The notes under the pieces are model-generated. The model was not told where the DNA came from and searched no databases. It saw only the letters and a list, made by a program, of their open reading frames with translations. Shown one piece after another: positions 35,766 through 48,655 of a stretch of DNA of 64,000 bases. The stretch comes from Eucommia ulmoides (taxonomy: Eukaryota > Streptophyta > Magnoliopsida > Garryales > Eucommiaceae), in NCBI GenBank assembly GCA_016647705.1, contig CM028333.1, forward strand, positions 6,665,616 to 6,729,615, written 5' to 3'. Position 1 is the stretch's first letter. The number at the start of each line of letters is the position of its first letter. The translations under genes were made by a program, and so were the position numbers.

Positions 35766-35783
35766 TGGCGACTCCACTGGGGA
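35766..35783 (+). other. Primer binding site, tRNA-Arg type
   Basis: TGGCGACTCCACTGGGGA is nearly the standard primer site TGGCGACTC(C/T)GCTGGGGA that I know from Ogre and other Tat-lineage elements. It marks the boundary between 5' LTR and internal region in plus orientation. Confidence 0.75.
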
Positions 35784-35879
35784 CTCTCAAAAGAGGGTCA
35801 GGCCCAATCAGAGTTTAAATTTATATTCGTGGATAAATAAAACCTGAAAAATACATTTTTTATTTTTAAATATAAATAA

Positions 35880-36060
35880 TTCCCTTCCAAAAAAAAAAAT
35901 GGTAATAAATAATAATGATAATAAATAATAAAGTAAATAAAATATCTATAAAAATAATAATAAATAAATAATAATAATAATAATAATAAAATAATGATAA
36001 ATAAATAATAATGATGATGATGATGATGATAATAATAATAAATAAATAAATAAGTTAAAG
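35880..36060. repeat. (TAA)n / (GAT)n low-complexity tract
   Basis: Mostly AATAATAAT with a short (GAT)6-like run near 36012-36032, in the untranslated leader after the primer site. Confidence 0.85.
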
Positions 36061-36989
36061 TTTATTTTTACATATCCTGTATATACTAGCATGCATGCAC
36101 ATTTACTGTCTTTATTTATTGCATTTACATTGTCGTCTTTCAATACTGCATTTTAAATACTGTCTTTACATTTATGCATTTCATTTTTGTATACTCTCTC
36201 CAACGCACGAGCACTCACTTTGCATTGGATATCATACCGAAAACCCAAGCCGTCCCTCTTAGAGATAGAGAGGCCGGCAGTAGGGGCTGATGTTGGTGGT
36301 TTTATCGCACCGAATTAAGCTCTGAAACCCTTAGGATAGACACATGAGTTAGTAGAAGCAAGGCCAAGGGGTTTATCCTCCAGGATCTGGCTACGAACCT
36401 CGCCTCGCTCAGACCACCAACCAACGATGGATGTTCCTCCGGGGAAGATGCCAGAGGTTTGAAGGTCTGGGAATCAAGCTTTCTAGGATGTACTAGAAGA
36501 AAATCCATGAACCACATATAGTTACCTAGGATAGAGGAATAACCAAAACCCTATTCTACTTAGGACACTTATGTTGGAGAGAGATTTTGTTTTAATCTTC
36601 TGTACAGTTATTCGTATACTTGTCATATTAGGTAGATAAAATAAAACTTCTAGGATAAATAGGGGCATAATAATTGGTTTAAGAGTTCTTGTTCTATCCC
36701 ACGCATTGCTAGCTTGCTCGACGTTGAAAAACGTTTTCAAAAATTGAATTACGGAGCAACGGAGCAAGCTGGAGGAAAGAACAAGAATCCTTATATAACT
36801 TAATATAATAAACCATTAAATATAAATACTAAATTATAAATGTCCATTTCATCTGTAATAATTCACTTAAAACATACCTTAATAAATCATAAATCACCTT
36901 TGCCTTTAAATAAACAAAAAGCTCACCTTATATAACTTTCTAAAATAGCCTTTACCAAACAGCTATCGTAAAATTCGTACACTAGAGAT

Positions 36990-37930
36990 ACTAAGATGGG
37001 ATCGACATCACGTTACCATGCCAAGATGCAAGAGACAGTAGATGCCTTGAAGATATCTGCGAACGAAAAGAACCTAGCATCACTTCTTGGGAAAATCAAG
37101 AACCCGTATCTCCACCTAGGACCCACGAAGATGAATCCCTCGCTTCATAGCAGAAATAAAGCCTTGTGATAAATTCAGTAACCTAGGATTTTGGAGAAAT
37201 AACCCTAAACCCCCACACGGAGAATGGATCGCCTAGGGAAACTATGAGAAAGCCTACTGGGTAACCTATTCGGAGCTGATGAAGCAAGTTGACAAATCTG
37301 CCGTCAAATGGGAAGATGAGTATGAAGATGATGCCAACGATGAAAAAAACTTAGGAAACGAGTGGACCTCTGATGCGGGACCAATGATTGAAGCACTGGC
37401 TTATTAATAATCTGAAGAAGAAGGCAATAAACAAGATGTAATCTAGGGAGAACTATCCAAAATGTGGGATCAGATGGACAACATGGGCCAAACCATTAAG
37501 GAACTAGGACAGTCTATACCTAGGAGCTAGTCACGAAACGAAAATCTGTACCAGACCTCTGTTGAAAAGCGGGCGTACCCCAAATGTATAACTTTTACCC
37601 CTGCACCTCACCTTGCTAATACTCGATCCTCTTAGGAGTGTAGAAGTTTTACTATACTTCCTGTTCCACCCTCTCAGATACACCACCAATGCCTCATTGA
37701 TAACTTACTTACACCTCTTCCTCCCCACCGACCTAACCCGTATTCTCCACAGTTCAGCCCAAATGCCTTCTGCGAGTCGCATTCTGGAGGAATGGGTCAT
37801 CATACTGATTAGCTCTACTCTCTGCTGAACCATACCGAGGACCTCGTTCAATATGGAGCGATAAACTTCAATGGAATCATGAACTAGGCCAGGGTAAAGA
37901 TACAAAGTGTATTTTGGTATCTATCCAGTT
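36990..37930 (+). pseudogene. Possible Tat/Ogre-like gag remnant
   Basis: A frame from ATG 36996 starts MGSTSRYHAKMQETVDALKI and continues SANEKNLASLLGKIKN; further pieces include WEDEYEDDANDEKNLG, LSKMWDQMDNMGQTIKELG and KRAYPKCITFTPAPH. Acidic, coiled-coil-like segments followed by a proline-rich stretch match what is seen near the start of Tat-lineage gag, and its place downstream of the primer site supports this. There is no zinc knuckle or capsid core, and many stops are present. The assignment rests mostly on position. Confidence 0.4.
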
Positions 37931-39984
37931 TTTGTGCTTTTCTTAGCTTTCCTTAAGTAGGGAATTTTGGTGTCCAGATAACGTCCATAAGTGACTAAGG
38001 TATAACCCTATTGTTATAAAGTACATTATTATCTACCTAAAGTTTGTCTTGAATTTCCATTTCTAGCCTTCAACGGTTGACATGTCTATCATAGTTTTAT
38101 ACACTATAGAAAAACTATGGTTATGATAAATATGGTTTTAATATTTAGGTGATGCATAATTCAAAGTAACGTTAAAAGGAAAGCCTTGTTTCAATCAAAC
38201 GATAGTGAGATATTGACAATAAAATCTAAGAAAGTTAGGAGGAAAACTTAGGAACCTTGTTGTGGAATTACTACACATGTTCCTACCTGGGAGTATCCGA
38301 GTAACCCTAAAGAATTATAGAAGACCTTCTCAACCGGAAGAAATGAAGAAATATCCGGAAGATTGGTGATGTGAATAAGGATAGTTCGAGAAAAATTCTT
38401 GAAAGATCAAGTAGTTGAACAAAGGAGGATTGACTAATGTAAACTAAGACTTTTATATAGACATAACCGATTCATAAGTACATGGAAACCTACCTAAAAT
38501 CAAAGTAGGAGGAACCTCGTAGAATTGAAGATAACCAAGAATGGAAGAAGACAATGAGACTTCATCCAGATAATACCTAATAATGGGAAAGTAGTCGGGA
38601 TAAGGGCGAAACCAACGAAGACCTTGAGACTGACTCAAATTACCCTAATTCTCTAAAAATGTAAAATTCTAAAAGTATGTGTTGAGAGAAAGAAAAATAA
38701 TAAATAAAGACTGGTCTCATAAAAGTTTCTAAACACTGAGTGATTACAAGAAAGCAGTCGAGTGAATCACGCTTTTTATATAATTCGAGTATTAAGTCGT
38801 AAGGGTGTCTCAACACCTAATGACTTGGGCCAACTGGATCGGGATCACCACCCAAAGCTTGCTACATGGATTATATAGAAAGTATGACACCCTACTTGCT
38901 GGAGTGAATAAAATAAAAGAAAAATCTCTTAAACACTACAAGGATAAAATAACATTTGTTAGTCGTCATGAACTATTACTTATTTCTCCATCACTTATAT
39001 TCCTCTTTTGAGTCATCTCGGGAAGGCCCATTCTGTCTACCTTCAGTACAAAACCAAAGAATTGCAGCAGAGCCGTTGAAGAAACCTCGAGTAACATATA
39101 GGGCCTAGGTAATCCAAATAACAATCTTAGGAAATTTAAATATTGAAACTTGATGGAATTGGACTAGGTGATTCTGGATAACAAACTATTAAGGTGACTG
39201 TTCCAAATTCCTGTTAAAATTATTCTTACCATATTCCAAAAAAAATTGTGTAAAAGATTATGATTGCAAACCAATTTTTGAACACCAGAATATGGAGATT
39301 AAAAAATGTACTTTAGTTAAATAATCCTGTTAGACATAAAGAGAGATATATACAAAGACGTGATAAAGACAATAAGCTAAGACACTGAAATCTAAACTAA
39401 AGAGAAGCTACGAAAATAAAAAGGGGATAGACATCAACCTAAGATGATTTACTACCCCTAGGATTGGAAAACTGGATTAAGGGGGACAAAGTATTAGAAA
39501 GAGGAAAAGTGTAATAACGAAACAGAGTTTGTGTCATCCAAAGGAAAAAAGTTGTTCCTATTATCCAGAGTATCAAGCCCGGAAGAAAGCCTAAGCAAAG
39601 CGCCAGTAACCTTTTTTTTTTTCATTTTCTTGGTATAGTGGAAGTTACTTTAGGATGGGTAAAGGCAAAGGGTATTTAACCTAACTCCAAAAATTGGAAT
39701 CAGGAAAGACATAATAAACATTAACTACCAATCTAAATAATTGACATAAGATACATAAGACAAATTTAAATAGCTAAACAACACTAAAGCTTCACACACT
39801 AAGTACTAGGTAGAGCTACTAATGTTTTAAGTACAACAAAAAGTAAAATTTAATCAGATCGATCCAAAAACATCATGTGTCAGATAATCAGAGAGTAAGG
39901 GACGAATGCAGAGATCGCACGTAATCTGGAGCCTCTAGGCATGAACAGATCCAAGTGAACTCCTCCTCTATAAAAGCTGAGGGA
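37931..39984. other. Unassigned AT-rich DNA
   Basis: No gene or repeat structure identified. It lies between the gag-like remnant and the reverse-strand PMD relics and is presumably decayed retroelement DNA. Confidence 0.4.
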
Positions 39985-41100
39985 CAATCTGAGGTAGATG
40001 GAACATCTTTCACTGACGAAGAGGGAGCCTCAGCCATGATATCTCAACGGACTATGAGACCATGGGATGATAGTGAGGGTCCATCCAAATCATATACTCC
40101 GTGGCCGTAGATGAATGTGCTAAAAAGGGAATCCCGTCAGATATCAAGCGATGATGTTCCCACTGAGCATAAGCCGCAGTATCATGAGCTCTGTCTCCAT
40201 ACTTGAAGGTGTAGTGAGCTATAATTGTGCCATTGACCAACAAAATATGTTGAGTCCTACCAAATTGACGAAGTACTCGACTAGGAATGTATGGAACGCA
40301 GCCTCAGAATCCCAGAAGAGAAATGAAAGGGCAAGTCCGCCCAATCCAGGAGAATGTCGGTCAACATCGTACACCTCATAGTCCATACTATGCCTGAGCT
40401 AACCATCTCCACCAAAAGTAATGCCTGTCTAGATGATAGCCAAGACGTGTAATCAGGGAGAACTAAGAAGATAACTGACCAACCATCAGATCCTCTGAAT
40501 ACGAAGCCGCCATAGGCAATCTAATCAAATGGGAAGTCAGTCATATCTGCAGTAATGCGCTGCTCCCGGTAAAGTACTGGCCACCAGCCTGACAAGCAGA
40601 CAGCGTCCGGTATAATTCTGCTAGTATGAGAGGGAATATCATGCAGGATGAATCAAAGAGCATCCTACCTGCCAAAAGGATCATCCAACCTGAGATATCA
40701 CTACTCTTCCTAGAGAATAGTGTCTCCTGCAGCAACAGAACAACCGATACGATCATCTGGTGCATGCACCAGTCCTCTTAACTGCTCCATATATCCCCGT
40801 AACCCTAGTATCCAAGAATGTCTGAGAACCACCTCTAGAGCGTGTCAAACTTCAAGAAGTCCTCGTCGACATTCGGGCGAAGCGGTAGATGTTTCCACTT
40901 CACTCCCAGAACCTACGATTACCAAGTCTTCAACGATAACAGTGGAATAAGAGGAATCTCTCTTGTCAGAGGAAGTCCAAGAAAAAAAGATACCTCGTCG
41001 AGACATGGAGTCAGCTCGGTCACCCTGAGACGGAAGCATGAAGAAGATGGTACCCCTAAGCGTGCCAAACGCTTGATGAATGGCCCATCTACAACCACCT
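39985..41100 (-). pseudogene. Plant mobile domain (PMD) protein relic 1
   Basis: Minus-strand pieces in changing frames read RHSWILGLRGYMEQLRG, SGWMILLAGRMLFD, FPLILAELYRTLSACQAGG, QYFTGSSALLQIWLTSHL, YIPSRVLRQFGRTQHIL, AAYAQWEHHRL and STATEYMIWMDPHYHPM. This order matches the plant mobile domain (aminotransferase-like, MULE- and retroelement-associated): a helical L-x-Y-R-x-L core, a LLQ-W segment, the RVLRQFG-x2-Q motif and a terminal EYM-W. Stops and frameshifts indicate a relic. PMD function is not well established in general, so no activity is inferred. Confidence 0.65.
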
Positions 41101-41679
41101 AGTGAAGATCTATGATATAACCAGGTGTGGACCGTAGAAGCACCGACTCAACTGGGGTCAATGACTCTACCAAGTCGAACAGAGGAAAGCGGATCGGCTG
41201 ATGAAAAGAGAACTTGATGTGAATAGCTTTGGAGGAACCACCCTAGAGAAAATTCACTCAAAGAAAATATCATCCACACATATGCCCAAAAAGCGAGGTA
41301 TGTCAAGTATATTTTAAATTCCCTTTTAAAATTGCATAAGTAATGGTCCTACTTGTCCATACTGAGCTATAACATTGCTAGGTCTCCGCGTCCATGAGAA
41401 GAGGGACGTCATCCAAAATAACCTGACATAATAGCTTGATATGATAAAGAAAAATCATGCATAAAATCTCATTATCATTATTAGATTTATGTTTTAGGAA
41501 TATGTTAGCATAAGATGTTCAAATAATACATGCTAATAAATCAAATAAGTGGAGATAATTTTTTATCAAATAACTACATACGCTACCAATATTCTGCCAC
41601 TGATAATGAATGTAAAGAACTAAAATAATACATATACATCTCATGCATAAGTACAATAATAAAGAGGATAGTATACATA

Positions 41680-41731
<52 letters not shown>

Positions 41732-42019
41732 CCATCCTGATACATATACAACTATATCCACCATAATATATATCCAAAAATAATACATACACTATAATAC
41801 ATATCCAAAAATGATACATGTACAACTATATCCACTATAATACATATTCCAAAAAAAATGTACAACCAAAAAAAGAAAATGTTTGCTCTTGTCTAGGGTC
41901 TGACATGGGTCAGTCCATACCCTCTCCAAAACCCCCAGTCGGTGGGGTCGGTGTAGCGAAAGGGATAGAATCCTCCAGGTTAGCCATGAACTTTGTTGTG
42001 CTGGGAATGGCCGTATGAG
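41101..42019. other. Spacer between the two PMD relics
   Basis: AT-rich, with the (CA)n run at 41691-41730 and ATATCCAAAAATAATACATA words repeated around it (41770-41850). No gene. Confidence 0.45.
41691..41730. repeat. (AC)n microsatellite
   Basis: About 20 AC dinucleotides in a row; frames across it are artefacts. Confidence 0.95.
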
Positions 42020-44069
42020 CCTCAGGTAGAGGAATAGAAATCTAGCTATCTAATAGTAGCACGCGAAGTCTAAGGATCTCTCACTGCAAATTCTCACCAT
42101 GTCGGCGATGCTAATCACGCTCCTCTCTAAGAACATCTCTCTCAGTTCTGATAGCAGTAAGCTTAGAGGCCGGAACCACATCCTCATCACTACGACTCAC
42201 CCAGAAGGTTAGTACCATGTGGCCTAGCAAGGTACTACCCACTAGGTGTGCTACATCCATCTAAGCGCCATCGATAGACGTAAAAACCACTGAAGGTACT
42301 CGTCCTTAGAAATTGGAGAAACAACTAGTACGTCTACTAGAACCGCTGGATTGAGTATATCAAGATCAGTAATGTCAGTGTAAAGACCAAACTACACCAC
42401 TGGAGGATCAGAAGGCTGGCATAATCTACCAAAGATCTGAGGTATAGCATTCTCGCCCATTTATAACTCCCAGGAAGATGAACCTCTGAAGATACGGTGT
42501 TGGGTCGATAGTGTCCTCTCAGGAAGCATCTCTGCCTAATAAGTCTCTCGACAATATGGTTGCCAGATGATATCTCTACAAGCCAGGAACTCTACCTAAG
42601 TGCGAGCCACCACATGATCTCGAAAAGAAGAATCCCTCCTCCTGGACAGAGTGATGCCACTTCGCCTCGCGGGGGAAGCAGTCCTCTATAGTAGAATAGG
42701 GGCAACATAAGGGAATGTACTCATATACCCAATACTATAAGAAAAATAAAAGAAACAAAACCACTAAGTAATGGAAAAGAAGAATATAAACAAGAAGTTA
42801 AAAGATTTAAAATGAACTCATGGGTAGAAACTGCCAAAACCCTGTGACACTACCGACTCGAGTTGATACACAAGAGCATATCCTTACCAAAAAGGTTGCA
42901 AAGGTGAAACTCCCCCAGTAGAGCTCTGCTAAGCCAACCAAATGGCTCAAAGTCCCTACAAAATGGAGAGGGATAGTAGAACCCGAAGAAGCCATGAAAG
43001 TCCCACAGAGAAATAGAAGCAGTAGGACGCGATAGCGCTAATCCCTTAACATCGGGTCCTCTGGAGCTTAAAGGGTAAAGATCGACTCAGGCACTAAGTT
43101 GCGTTGTCAAATATGCGCTCCACTCCTCGCCTCTACTAGTATAGCACCCAGGAGTGTCTCAGCCTCTGCCTATGATGTCTTTTTTAAGGGAACATCTCGC
43201 CCTCGGAACCTAACTCCGGTGATCATCACCCAGTCGAGGAGCATCAGCACCAACTATCTGCAGACTAGGCGAAGAGAATTTGTTGTCGAAAACCAATGCT
43301 CAATCAGGGGCATTAGGATACCCATGATCCATGCAGGAGGCTTGAATGGTGAGAAAATCCTTGAAGCCGCATCCCTAGAGGAATAGGCGATAGTCGGGGT
43401 ACATTCTCATCAAGTAAAGGGTGTAAAAAGTCAACCATGATCCCCTAAAATTCCCATTACAGCGGGGACCTATGAAGTAATAAGATATTTGTTCTTTTAG
43501 AAAGAAAGACAAATTAAGAAAGCATTTTAATAGTAAACTTGAGAAGAATGAAAGAAAATGGAAGGATGATCATGAAGATCTCCTACGAAGGACTGATCCT
43601 CAAGCACTATGGACTGAAGTCGCACCACATCAAAGGTAAAGGCCCTGTCACGGAATGGTCTAGGAATAGGATCACCAAGCTCGAAGTCGTCTCCCAGGAA
43701 GTCATCAAGAATGCGCTAGTCAAGTATCTCATCCTCTAGAGGGACGTAGTTTGGATCTGCTGCCATCTCAGCTGCATCGGAAGGGCCAACAGACTCCTGA
43801 CCTATAGGAGCACCCGACGAACCGGCCATCATCGAGTCGTCGACTCCAGATGCTCTAAAAGTCTCTTCAGCAGTAGAAGTAGAAAGGGTAGGCACTTCAT
43901 CAGAAATCCTGAGTGTTGACACCCTAGGCCGACCTCGAGAATGCTTTGAAGTACTCCCTCTCAGTAGGGTCTCGGGGGCTTTGCCCTTCCCACTAGAACG
44001 GGAAGGACATCGGCCACCATTACTTGGAGAACCAATGGCTGCCACAGTGTTGTCTAAAAGAAAAGTCAA
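42020..44069 (-). pseudogene. Plant mobile domain (PMD) protein relic 2
   Basis: The minus frame from 44069 to 43716 is a disordered Ser/Gly-rich head ending DPNYVPLEDEILD. Next come FLGDDFELGDPIPRPF (43700-43650), then LVGLAELYWGSFTFATFLV and GSVTGFWQFLP (42920-42810), WVYEYIPLCCP (42715), EFLACRDIIWQPY (42600-42560), FGLYTDITDLDILNP and DEYLQWFLRLSMALRW (42400-42240), and a coiled-coil-like ERDVLREERD tail (42110). A GTTC...TTATAG gap between 42812 and 42724 may be an intron or an insertion. The layout is that of a full PMD protein. It lies on the opposite strand to the primer site at 35766, either as an antisense frame of a Tat-like element or as part of an inverted element. Confidence 0.65.
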
Positions 44070-46080
44070 AGTTTTATCACTAAGGTTTTGACTTAAGGGT
44101 ACAAGTTGGAATTTTTAGGATTATTACGTGACTTTTAGAAGACATGCCGAACTCACCACTGCCATTATTCTATAAAAACAATTGTGAATGACCGTGATTA
44201 ATCTCCAAATAAGTTATGACTAGCCGATCACTAGGGGTAGGGGATTGAGTTCATTCCTCCGAGAAAAATGGTTGTGATTCTATCTTCTTAGGTTTAAGCA
44301 CGTGTTCTTACTTAAATTTAACGTATAATCAAGAAAACCGAGTTTAAAACTCATTCCCCTAAAAGTGCGATATACCAAAAATTTGCAAACCCGTCTCACT
44401 TTGGAGAAACAGTAAAATACTAAAACTAATATACTCCAAAGAGCAAACAACGAAATCCCAAAAGATAAACTAATTGGAATACACTACTAATCTGGTGTAA
44501 TAAAAGATGATATCCAAGACTCTCTAAAAATATAAACAAATGAATAAAAACATAAAGAAAACGTCCATGTAATATTTGTACTTGGAGATCAAAATTTCGC
44601 TTTACAATAGAAATATCATTTCACTAAAAGTTTTTTTTTTTTTCACGTGATAATTGGTTAAAATAATTCATTTAAACTAATTCTAAGGAAAAACATTCAT
44701 CCTAATTAGAGATGTAAAACAAATTTAAAACAAATTTGGGCAAGAAATATACAAAACTATTGATTTATATACATGAATACATTACAAACAAAATTAACCC
44801 CTAATTTACTTGCTAAACATGATTAAACAAAATAATCATGCATGGGAACAAAGAAAAATAATATTGCACCACCCTAAAAATCACAAAAAAAAAAAAAAAA
44901 AAAAAACTTCACTTCATTTGGGGTAAGGAAGAACACCACCTATTTCTAGTCTAAATCATGAAATGAACTTAAAATCATGCATTTCATGTGATATACAAAC
45001 TCAAAACGCAAGATCATTAGATGAGTTTTCAAAGAAATATGATTTTTCAAAAAAAGAATGACAAAACCCTAACTTAGGATTTGAGGATCATCCATTTTTG
45101 GAAAAAAACTAATGTGTGGAAAACGATCTATATAATGTGAACTTATATTTTAACAGATGAAAAATGGAAGAAAATCGACAAGGAAGTGACAAAACCCAAG
45201 GATTCTGCCGCTGCGACTGTTCATGTTCCCGCTTCTGTCTCTTTTTTTTCGACTAGACAGGCCAGTGGCCTGTTTGGCTATTTATAGCCATCCATGTGCA
45301 TGGACCAATGCGCAGGGATGCAGAAATGGCATTCTGGCCCCCTTTTTGTTTAAAACAAAATTTTTCTGATTTTTGTAAATTTTATTTTTGAGCCTATTTT
45401 ACGTGAGAAATAAGAGGGGTAAACTTACCTCGAGACGTGTCACATATCAAAAGTCGTGCCTAAATTGATGTCTTACACATAGACAAGAGGGTTTAAGTCA
45501 CGTCGTAAAAAAAGTAGACGTCAAATCGGACAAGTATCAAATCAAAATGGGTTAAATCAAAATAAAATAAAATAGTTTACGATAAAATAAAATTTGACAG
45601 TTGAATTTGACTTGTAAAATATCTATTGATATTATAAATAGGCCAGGTGTTACGACAATGGGCAAAATCCTTAAAAAGAATTAACTTAAAAATATAATAA
45701 TAAAAATAATAAATAATATAATAATAAACGCGTTGGCAGGTGTATTCAGAGATTTAAATAAGTAAAATCTTGCATTCATTTCTCATCACCTTCGACAAAA
45801 TAGCGAGATGAACTTATTTAGCTTCATAATCCTGTAGCTAATCAGTCTTCTCTCCAGCACGCAAGCTGGGGCATATTTTACATTGTTAATTATCACAAAT
45901 CACACAATAGGAAGTGTCGGATTAGATTCCACAATGGAACTTATCCAGTCGTTGCCCCAGTCTCTAACTAGGGCACATTTCATCCTATTCATGTTTTCTT
46001 AATGGAAACAGTGTTCATTTCGTCTCATGACATAAAATGAGATGTCTGAATCATAATGAACTTAATTAAATTCATTACAT
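44070..46080 (-). other. Possible minus-strand LTR or promoter region upstream of PMD relic 2
   Basis: On the minus strand GGCTATAAATAGCC (plus 45276-45289) is a clear TATA-type sequence about 1.2 kb upstream of the ATG at 44069. Poly-A/poly-T runs lie at 44884-44906 and 44630-44642. No TG...CA borders could be matched. No gene in the stretch. Confidence 0.35.
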
Positions 46081-46087
46081 TTAAAGA

Positions 46088-47000
46088 TGAAAAACTACGC
46101 GTCAACATGATTCCCGACGAAGTTCGGGATACGTAGAAAACCCTCATGGGTTCGATTGACAAATTGAGGATTAGGAACTACGTGTCAATCTGATTCCTAG
46201 CGAAGCCCGAGATTCATAGGAAACCCTTGTGGGTTCGGTTGACAACTTAAAGAGCAGGAACTACGCGTCAACTGGATTCCCAACGAAGCCCGGGATACGT
46301 AGGAAATCCTTGTGGGTTTGGTTGACAACTTAAAGACCAGGAATTACGTGTCAACCTGATTCCCAGCGAAGACCAGGATACGTAGGAAACCCTGGTTGGT
46401 TTGGTTGAAAACTAAAGAGGATGACCTACATTCAGACCTGATTCTCAGTTATTTGAGATACGTAAGCAACCCATAATACAGGTTCGGTCATTATTAAAAA
46501 AATCCCACACCAATTAAGATTTAATCATGTCATCAAATATTAAAAATCCCCACAGAGTCGCTTAATAATAAAAATCCTCCAATCAAGGAGAAATTAGGTG
46601 TCAACCTGAATCCTTGTAAATACCAGGATAGGTGAAACCTTTATGGGTTGGGTCGTTACCTTAAACAAAATTCATCCATCCCCAGTAGACTACGCGTCGA
46701 CTTGTTCTTGGTGGATCACCAAGGTACGCGAGAAACCCAAGTGGGACCGGTTGAAGTCAAAGAGATGTTAGCATCATGACATTCTTTCAGTCCTGTATCA
46801 GGGCGCATCTCCCAAGAAGTCCCTTGACTTCCTTGAAAAGCTAATCCTTTTGTTAAGTAGACAACAAAGGGTACCTGTGCTCGAACTTCGCGTCAACCTG
46901 ATCCTTGGTAGATTACCAAGGTACGTAAGAAGCCCTTATGGGTATGGTTGACAATATGAGATAGCACAGCGAGGGCCAAAATACATTTCGAATGGATTCC
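46088..47000 (+). repeat. About 80-bp tandem repeat, AACTACGCGTCAACCTGATT type
   Basis: Units start near 46090, 46177, 46258, 46341, 46423, 46590, 46688 and 46885. Each has AACTACGYGTCAACCTGATT, a GATACGTAGGAAACCC segment and TGGGTTCGGTTGAC. The first four are regular (about 81-87 bp); later ones are diverged and more widely spaced. Weaker relatives recur at 47710, 47925 and 48305. Three cousins lie in the Ogre/Tat-like LTR at 34870-35170, which ties this block to that family. Confidence 0.8.
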
Positions 47001-47204
47001 TAACCTAAGTAATCAGTGTATATAGATAACCCAGGTGGGTTTCGGTCATCCGGTGATCATCATCCAAAATACCAATATCAATATACATAAACAACCCAAT
47101 GGGATTTTTAGACTAAATCAAGCATTATAATCGCACGCTCAGTTCAGGATATAGGGGCAACCCATGTGGGGCATGTCGCATCATTTGAAAGCTTAGGAGC
47201 TAGT

Positions 47205-47400
47205 CCTATGCCCCAGCTAGAGTTGGGGCACATTATATTCGGTTTCTCCGTTGAGAATCTGTGATGGGACTTGCCCCAACTAGAGCTGGGGTAGATTATA
47301 TTCGATTTCTCCTTTGAGATTTTGTGATAGAAGTCGCCCCAGCTAGAGCTGAGACATATTATATCAAATTTTCTTTTTAGTGAGTTTCTTGATATAAGAC
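47205..47400 (+). repeat. About 64-bp tandem repeat, GCCCCAGCTAGAGCTGGGGC type
   Basis: Three consecutive units, each with a GCCCCAACTAGAGCTGGGG near-palindrome followed by CATTATATTCG and TTTCTCCTTTGAGA. Single related copies lie at 45853, 45952 and 47476. The minus-strand frame across it (47144-47419) is a repeat artefact. Confidence 0.85.
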
Positions 47401-48049
47401 TTTCACCAATCATAATCAATGCAAAAATTCAAAACTGAAATCTGTAATCTCTAAAAATAAATAAGCATCGTCGAGCCCCAGTCTACGACTGGGGCACATT
47501 TTATCCGAGGTTAAAATTTTGCCCAGGAAGCTTTCTAGTCCTCATTAGGCAATCCCCAAGTGGGATATGGCCAAGAAATTCGACTAGGTGTTGAGTTTCC
47601 CTGAGGGTCTTCGCCCGTGTGAATTCTCTCGGTCATTTTCAATCATGTATTGATGTGACAATCCAGGAATCAGTTTCTCCAACTAATAACCTGTTCCACT
47701 AAATATTCATTTACTTTATGTGTCCAAACTATATTTGACCTGATTCTTAGTTAAGTTTGAGATATGTAGGTGCTCTAATTGGGCTCGGTCAAGCCAGCTC
47801 ATGAAAATCAATATTTAGATATATTATCGACCTCAGTCTCAGACTAACTTGACACCCCAAAATTGGTTTATTTAACCTAGAACCATTCCACCCAATCTTG
47901 ATTTACTTTACAGTTAAAACTACATGTGACCTGATTCTCATTAATTTAAGATATGTGGGAGAACCCTTTGGGTATGGTCACAACCAGGAGTCGATTGACC
48001 AAGTGTCATCTTCTCCACATCCTATAGGATAGACCGCGCATCATCTTTT

Positions 48050-48655
48050 AGGATTAGTATTTTAATAATTTTGGCTAATGTATTTAATTTCGTAGCATAA
48101 TTCCAGCCAACCAGCCAGATAGTATTTTAATAATTTTGGCCAGTGTATTTCAATTTCGTAGTGCAATTCCAGCCAGCTAACCAAATAGTATTTTAATAAC
48201 TCCGGCTAATGTATTTTAATTTCGTAGTGTAATTCCATCCAGCCAGCTAGATTGTATTTTAATAATTAGGCCAGTAATACAGTAGTATAATTTACTTTAC
48301 CTGCTAGAACTATATGTGACCTAACTCTCATTAATTTGAGATATGTACGAAAACCATTTGGGTACAGTCACAATCAGGAGTCGATTGACCGATTGTCATC
48401 TTCTCCTCATCCTATAGGATAGACCACGCATCATTCTTTAGGGCTAGTATTTTAATAATTCTAGCCAAACAGTAGTATAATATAGTAGTATTTTATAATT
48501 ACGTCCAGTCATTAGTATAATATAGCAGTATTTTTATAATTTTGGCTAGACAATAGTATAATATAGTAGTATTTTTATAATTATGGCTAGACAGTAGTGT
48601 AATATAGTAGTATTTTTATAATTTCGGCTAGTCAGTAATATAATATAGTAGTGTA
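48050..48655 (+). repeat. Two AT-rich tandem arrays with AGTATTTTAATAATTTTGGC
   Basis: At 48057-48270, four units of about 65 bp end in ATTCCAGCCAGC(T/C)AG. At 48470-48655 a shorter relative of 40-60 bp, AGTAGTATTTTTATAATT plus GGCTAGACAGTA, occurs about five times. Confidence 0.8.

Noticed and set aside
41519..41825. Cysteine/valine-repeat minus-strand frames
   Set aside because: Translation of the (AC)n microsatellite.
47144..47419. A 91-residue minus-strand frame with internal repeats
   Set aside because: Generated by the 64-bp tandem repeat with a length that keeps frame; no other coding evidence.
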